This document shows, in pieces, positions 14,693 to 16,793 of a DNA stretch of 16,793 bases. This DNA comes from CAZMVY01 sp964569765 (GTDB lineage: Bacteria; Planctomycetota; Phycisphaerae; UBA1845; PWPN01). The position numbers and the translations under genes are program-made. Within the stretch, counting starts at the first letter, position 1. Every line of letters begins with the position of its first letter. The notes under the pieces are model-generated. The model ran no database searches. It saw only the letters and a program-made list of their open reading frames with translations, and was not told where the DNA came from. Where the stretch lies: the NCBI GenBank assembly GCA_964569765.1, contig CAZMVY010000099.1, forward strand, positions 1 to 16,793, given 5' to 3'.

Positions 14693-14965
14693 ATGCGGCG
14701 CGTCATTCACCGCATCGACCCGGCCATTCGTAAACTGCCATATCACCCGCAGGACATCAAGACGCCCTGTTTCCCCGCAGATCGGATCGTGTTCGACGGA
14801 CTCAACGACGGGAAACGCGTCAAGAACGTGATGTTCATCGCGCGAAGCAAGTCACGAACCACCACATCCCTTCGCCGCAGCATCGACTCGGTACTGAGCA
14901 GGGGCAGGTGCGTGTGGGAAACCATCACGGTGGGAACGTATGGTTCGCTGGAGTCTCTCCCCTGA
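14693..14965 (+). CDS. C-terminal half of the split resolvase-like protein
   Basis: This encodes 90 residues beginning with an ATG that abuts the preceding TGA (TGAATG), in the same frame. Translation gives RIDPAIRKLPYHPQDIKTPCFPADRIVFDGLNDGKRVKNVMF in pieces, then SLRRSIDSVLSRGRCVWETITV. This matches the remembered family pattern IDPxF-YDPQDIK-VDFVVFDGLN-EIVLLDRKTKS-QRSIEKVIERGNYEWKTIRV. The strand normally carrying an LDRKTKS-type active site reads FIARSKS here, so the acidic residue is lost. That loss and the missing N-terminus suggest decay. Restart at the abutting ATG could still yield a separate polypeptide. Confidence 0.55.
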   Translation: MRRVIHRIDPAIRKLPYHPQDIKTPCFPADRIVFDGLNDGKRVKNVMFIARSKSRTTTSLRRSIDSVLSRGRCVWETITVGTYGSLESLP

Positions 14966-15033
14966 ATACCGGGATCGGAACAGGTGTCAGGACGATTCCG
15001 GTGGACATGGAGCGGGAGTCAGGGTACTCTGCG

Positions 15034-15714
15034 GTGTTGGGGCAGCCGCGGCGGACAGCCGACCCGAAGGCGCATCAGCTCTGAGACCGTCGGGGAGCGC
15101 GGCTGACCATCTTGGAGAAGAAAAGGAACTGCGCAGCGATCGAGTAGGTGTCGGCCGAGGACTTGGACCGGCCGGATGTCCCGAATCTGCCGGCGAATTG
15201 TCTGACGCCGGAGTATTGGCACCTGGCGGTTCAGGCAGGTAGAGCAACGGAGGTACCGACGTGGATGCAGTGGGTGACGGCGACCCATACGCATTGCCGG
15301 CATGCCCATTATCACAGCACCGGCGAAGGATCGCTGTACCGGGGGAACGCTTCAAGAGCTGCCTCGTGCAGGAGGAAGGTCCTTCCGCGTGCCGATACGT
15401 CGAGGCACGTTCGCTGCGTGTGGTGCTGGTCGATCGGACCGGGGATTGCCGCGGGCAAGCCTGTGGGCTTGACGAGCGGGCAAAGGAAATCTAAACGGTC
15501 GGCTCGGGGCTTGGCCGGCGGGTCGGCCGCGGTTCTGGGTGGCGGAGGTCAACCGGCCGATCAATGATGGGGCGTTGAAGTGCGTACGGCAGTCCGCCGT
15601 GCGCGGCGAAGTTCCCGGGACCGACCAGCGAAAGCGAAGAATCGTCGCTCGCCTCGGCCGAAGAAGCGCCCCGCTCCGCGCGGGCGACCGCGAAAACAAG
15701 CGGATGAGAGCAAG
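15034..15714 (+). pseudogene. Decayed REP-associated tyrosine transposase (RAYT, Y1_Tnp family)
   Basis: Family landmarks appear in order across shifted frames. Frame 1 has QPRRTADPKAHQL-stop, GARLTILEKKRNCAAIE-stop, then NCLTPEYWHLAV at the HUH site (normally YCLMPNHWHLVL). It continues with WMQWVTATHTHCRHAHYHSTGEGSLYRG over two pieces. Near 15343 the frame shifts by one, giving ERFKSCLVQEEG and CRYVEARSLRVVLVDR, which keeps the catalytic-type Tyr. A third frame from about 15497 reads WPAGRPRFWVAEVNRP and ALKCVRQSAVRG. The end, RGRPRKQ at 15679-15699, is back in the first frame. Stops lie at 15082-15084, 15145-15147 and 15492-15494. The HUH histidine pair is damaged (YWH), so it is dead. RAYTs mobilise REP palindromes, relevant to the repeats at 3136, 10406 and 11976. 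Confidence 0.85.
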
Positions 15715-15842
15715 ACATCATCCTGCTGCGTTCTGTTGTCCAACGGGCGGCGCGTGCCGCTTCTTCGCAAGCCGACCCCGGCGATTCTGCTGAAGCTCGT
15801 ACAAGGAATGGCCTCAAAGTCTCAGCACGGGAGATCAATAGA

Positions 15843-16391
15843 ATGTGGCAAAAAAGGAATCTGAATCGAGCGGTCGGGAGCATCCTGGCGGTAGCGCCTT
15901 TTTGGGCGGGCGGGTGCAGCTCGATCTATCCCGTCGACGTCCAGTCGGCCTGGGGCCCGGGAGTGAAATTCACGAACCTCGGTTCCACGTTTGATTGGGC
16001 GCCGGATGCCCAAGTCGGCCCCGGAAGCCCCCGGGCGGCCAATCCGCAAGTCCACGAACTCGTCCTGAAGACCGTGACACAGGAGTTGACCGCCAAGGGC
16101 TACGAGAAGATCTCAGCCGAAAGGCCGGATTTCCGTCTCGACTATCGCGTCGGAATGAGCCTGCTCGGCGATACCACCGGTGACGGTACCCTTCAGCAGT
16201 ATCCCGAAGGGTCTCTCGTGCTGTACGTGATCGATCCGGCCAGCGGCAAGTGGATCTGGCGGTCGGCGGCGCGTGCCAGGCTGAATGAATCCGGTTCGCC
16301 GGAAACCCGAGAAAAGTGGCTCCGTCAGGTGGTCCAACAAATGCTCAAGGATTTTCCCTCACGAGGCGGCAAGCCCCCTGCGGCTCGCTAG
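15843..16391 (+). CDS. DUF4136-type lipoprotein
   Basis: This encodes 182 residues from an ATG with GGGAG nine bases upstream. The N-terminus is basic then hydrophobic, ending in WAGGC (Cys25), a lipobox, so the product should be a lipid-anchored envelope protein. The mature part has the DUF4136 pattern. An early FTNLGSTFDWAPDA strand precedes VHELVLKTVTQELTAKGYEKISAERPDFRLDYRVGM, and the strand-rich end SLVLYVIDPASGKWIWRSAARARLNESGSPETREKWLRQVVQQMLKDFP completes it, each seen in pieces. The family is common in Gram-negative envelopes, with no assigned biochemical role. It stands alone after the RAYT remnant, and no partner gene is visible downstream in the window. Confidence 0.85.
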   Translation: MWQKRNLNRAVGSILAVAPFWAGGCSSIYPVDVQSAWGPGVKFTNLGSTFDWAPDAQVGPGSPRAANPQVHELVLKTVTQELTAKGYEKISAERPDFRLDYRVGMSLLGDTTGDGTLQQYPEGSLVLYVIDPASGKWIWRSAARARLNESGSPETREKWLRQVVQQMLKDFPSRGGKPPAAR

Positions 16392-16493
16392 CGCAAGACG
16401 CACCAGAGAAGGTAGCAGGAACGATCCTAACACAAGACGATACAGGGCCCAGGTAGCTAACGCACACCAAAACTCCAAGCCGTGCGTCTTGCG
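16392..16493. repeat. 12-bp perfect inverted repeat enclosing 78 bases
   Basis: CGCAAGACGCAC at 16392-16403 is the exact reverse complement of GTGCGTCTTGCG at 16482-16493. The first arm starts directly after the stop codon of the DUF4136 gene. The enclosed 78 bases have no ORF. It may be a MITE-like element, a structured 3' UTR or a noncoding RNA. Confidence 0.65.
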
Positions 16494-16793
16494 GGGCTTT
16501 CCAGCGGCCCCTGGCCAGTCAAAGCACTTTCCCTATCGCGAGAACCCGTTTGGGGGGTACACGGAGTCTGGGTCATGGCAGTCTGAGCTGATGGCACGAC
16601 CGCGGACGTGTCCCAGGTAAAGGACCGCCCCCCTTTTTTCTTCGAGACCGGGTATTCACCCGGTTACCAGCGAAAGCCCCTTCGGCGACCATAGGTGCAG
16701 AGCGACTTGCGCGTGGCTTGCGGTCGGCACAGCGCGTAGGGGCACGACCCGTGAGGCTTCAGCCGCCGGCATCCGGATACGGCGAAAGGACAG
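16494..16793. other. Gene-free end region with hairpins
   Basis: No gene is visible. A stretch AAAGGACCGCCCCCCTTTTTT ends at 16639 and is roughly self-complementary. A perfect hairpin ACCGGGT-ATTC-ACCCGGT follows at 16647-16664. A further CGCCG/CGGCG stem occurs near 16760-16783. The T-run precedes the hairpin, so this is not a normal terminator on the plus strand. The last 120 bases could be a leader or RNA belonging to a gene beyond the window. Confidence 0.4.

Noticed and set aside
15580..15864. 94-codon frame with an AT-hook-like RGRPRKQ, resembling a small basic DNA-binding protein
   Set aside because: The RGRPRKQ motif is the normal C-terminal end of RAYT transposases, and the flanking fragments in other frames show it is part of that pseudogene.
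16634..16664. T-run plus hairpin as an intrinsic terminator
   Set aside because: The T-run comes before the stem on the plus strand, and the minus strand has an A-run after it, so neither orientation fits.
1..16793. CRISPR arrays, tRNA or rRNA genes
   Set aside because: No regularly spaced repeats, cloverleaf-like segments or conserved rRNA stretches were seen on reading both strands.
16640..16793. Group II intron or retron end
   Set aside because: I looked for a GTGCG-type 5' end and a domain V-like stem; neither matches, and no reverse transcriptase is in view.

Overview
The window is GC-rich bacterial DNA with dense coding. It is most consistent with a Planctomycetota-like genome. That assignment is an inference from GC content, from short palindromic repeats lying between and inside genes, and from a decayed REP-associated tyrosine transposase. 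No rRNA, tRNA or other taxonomic marker was found.

Positions 1-10411 form a surface-polysaccharide locus with two divergent arms. The left arm reads on the minus strand from about 5620 down to 1. In order it encodes a Wzc-like copolymerase/BY-kinase-type protein, a Wza-like outer-membrane export lipoprotein, an ABC-2 permease (Wzm type) and an ABC ATPase (Wzt type, cut by the window edge). The right arm reads on the plus strand from 6146. It encodes a WecA-type undecaprenyl-phosphate sugar-1-phosphate transferase, a NusG/RfaH-type specialised elongation factor and an ExeA-like AAA ATPase fused to a long coiled coil. The likely logic is that the transferase starts the glycan on a lipid carrier, the ABC pair flips it, and the Wzc/Wza pair spans the periplasm and outer membrane. 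The NusG paralogue probably helps polymerase through the long operon. The role of the ATPase/coiled-coil protein is open.

Positions 10412-14209 hold a mannose-6-phosphate-isomerase-like cupin protein (plus strand), a small membrane protein (minus), and a coupled minus-strand pair: an unrecognised membrane protein followed by an alpha/beta-hydrolase-like lipoprotein.

Positions 14172-15715 look like a decaying accessory patch. There is a 5'-truncated Holliday-junction-resolvase-like fragment. A second, related protein follows it, split by one in-frame TGA. Next comes a RAYT (Y1 transposase) pseudogene with several frameshifts and stops. An intact DUF4136-type lipoprotein follows at 15843-16391. 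The last 400 bases have no gene but contain inverted repeats.

The most unusual theme is repeats entering coding sequence. A palindrome is translated in-frame in the permease. A low-complexity GGGTTCCGGGTTT-like repeat is translated in both the ATPase and the Wzc-like protein. A 30-bp exact repeat with a GGCACGC/GCGTGCC palindrome forms the C-terminal end of the Wzc-like gene and supplies the stop codon of the coiled-coil ATPase gene. A RAYT remnant in the same window gives a possible, unproven, source for such repeats.
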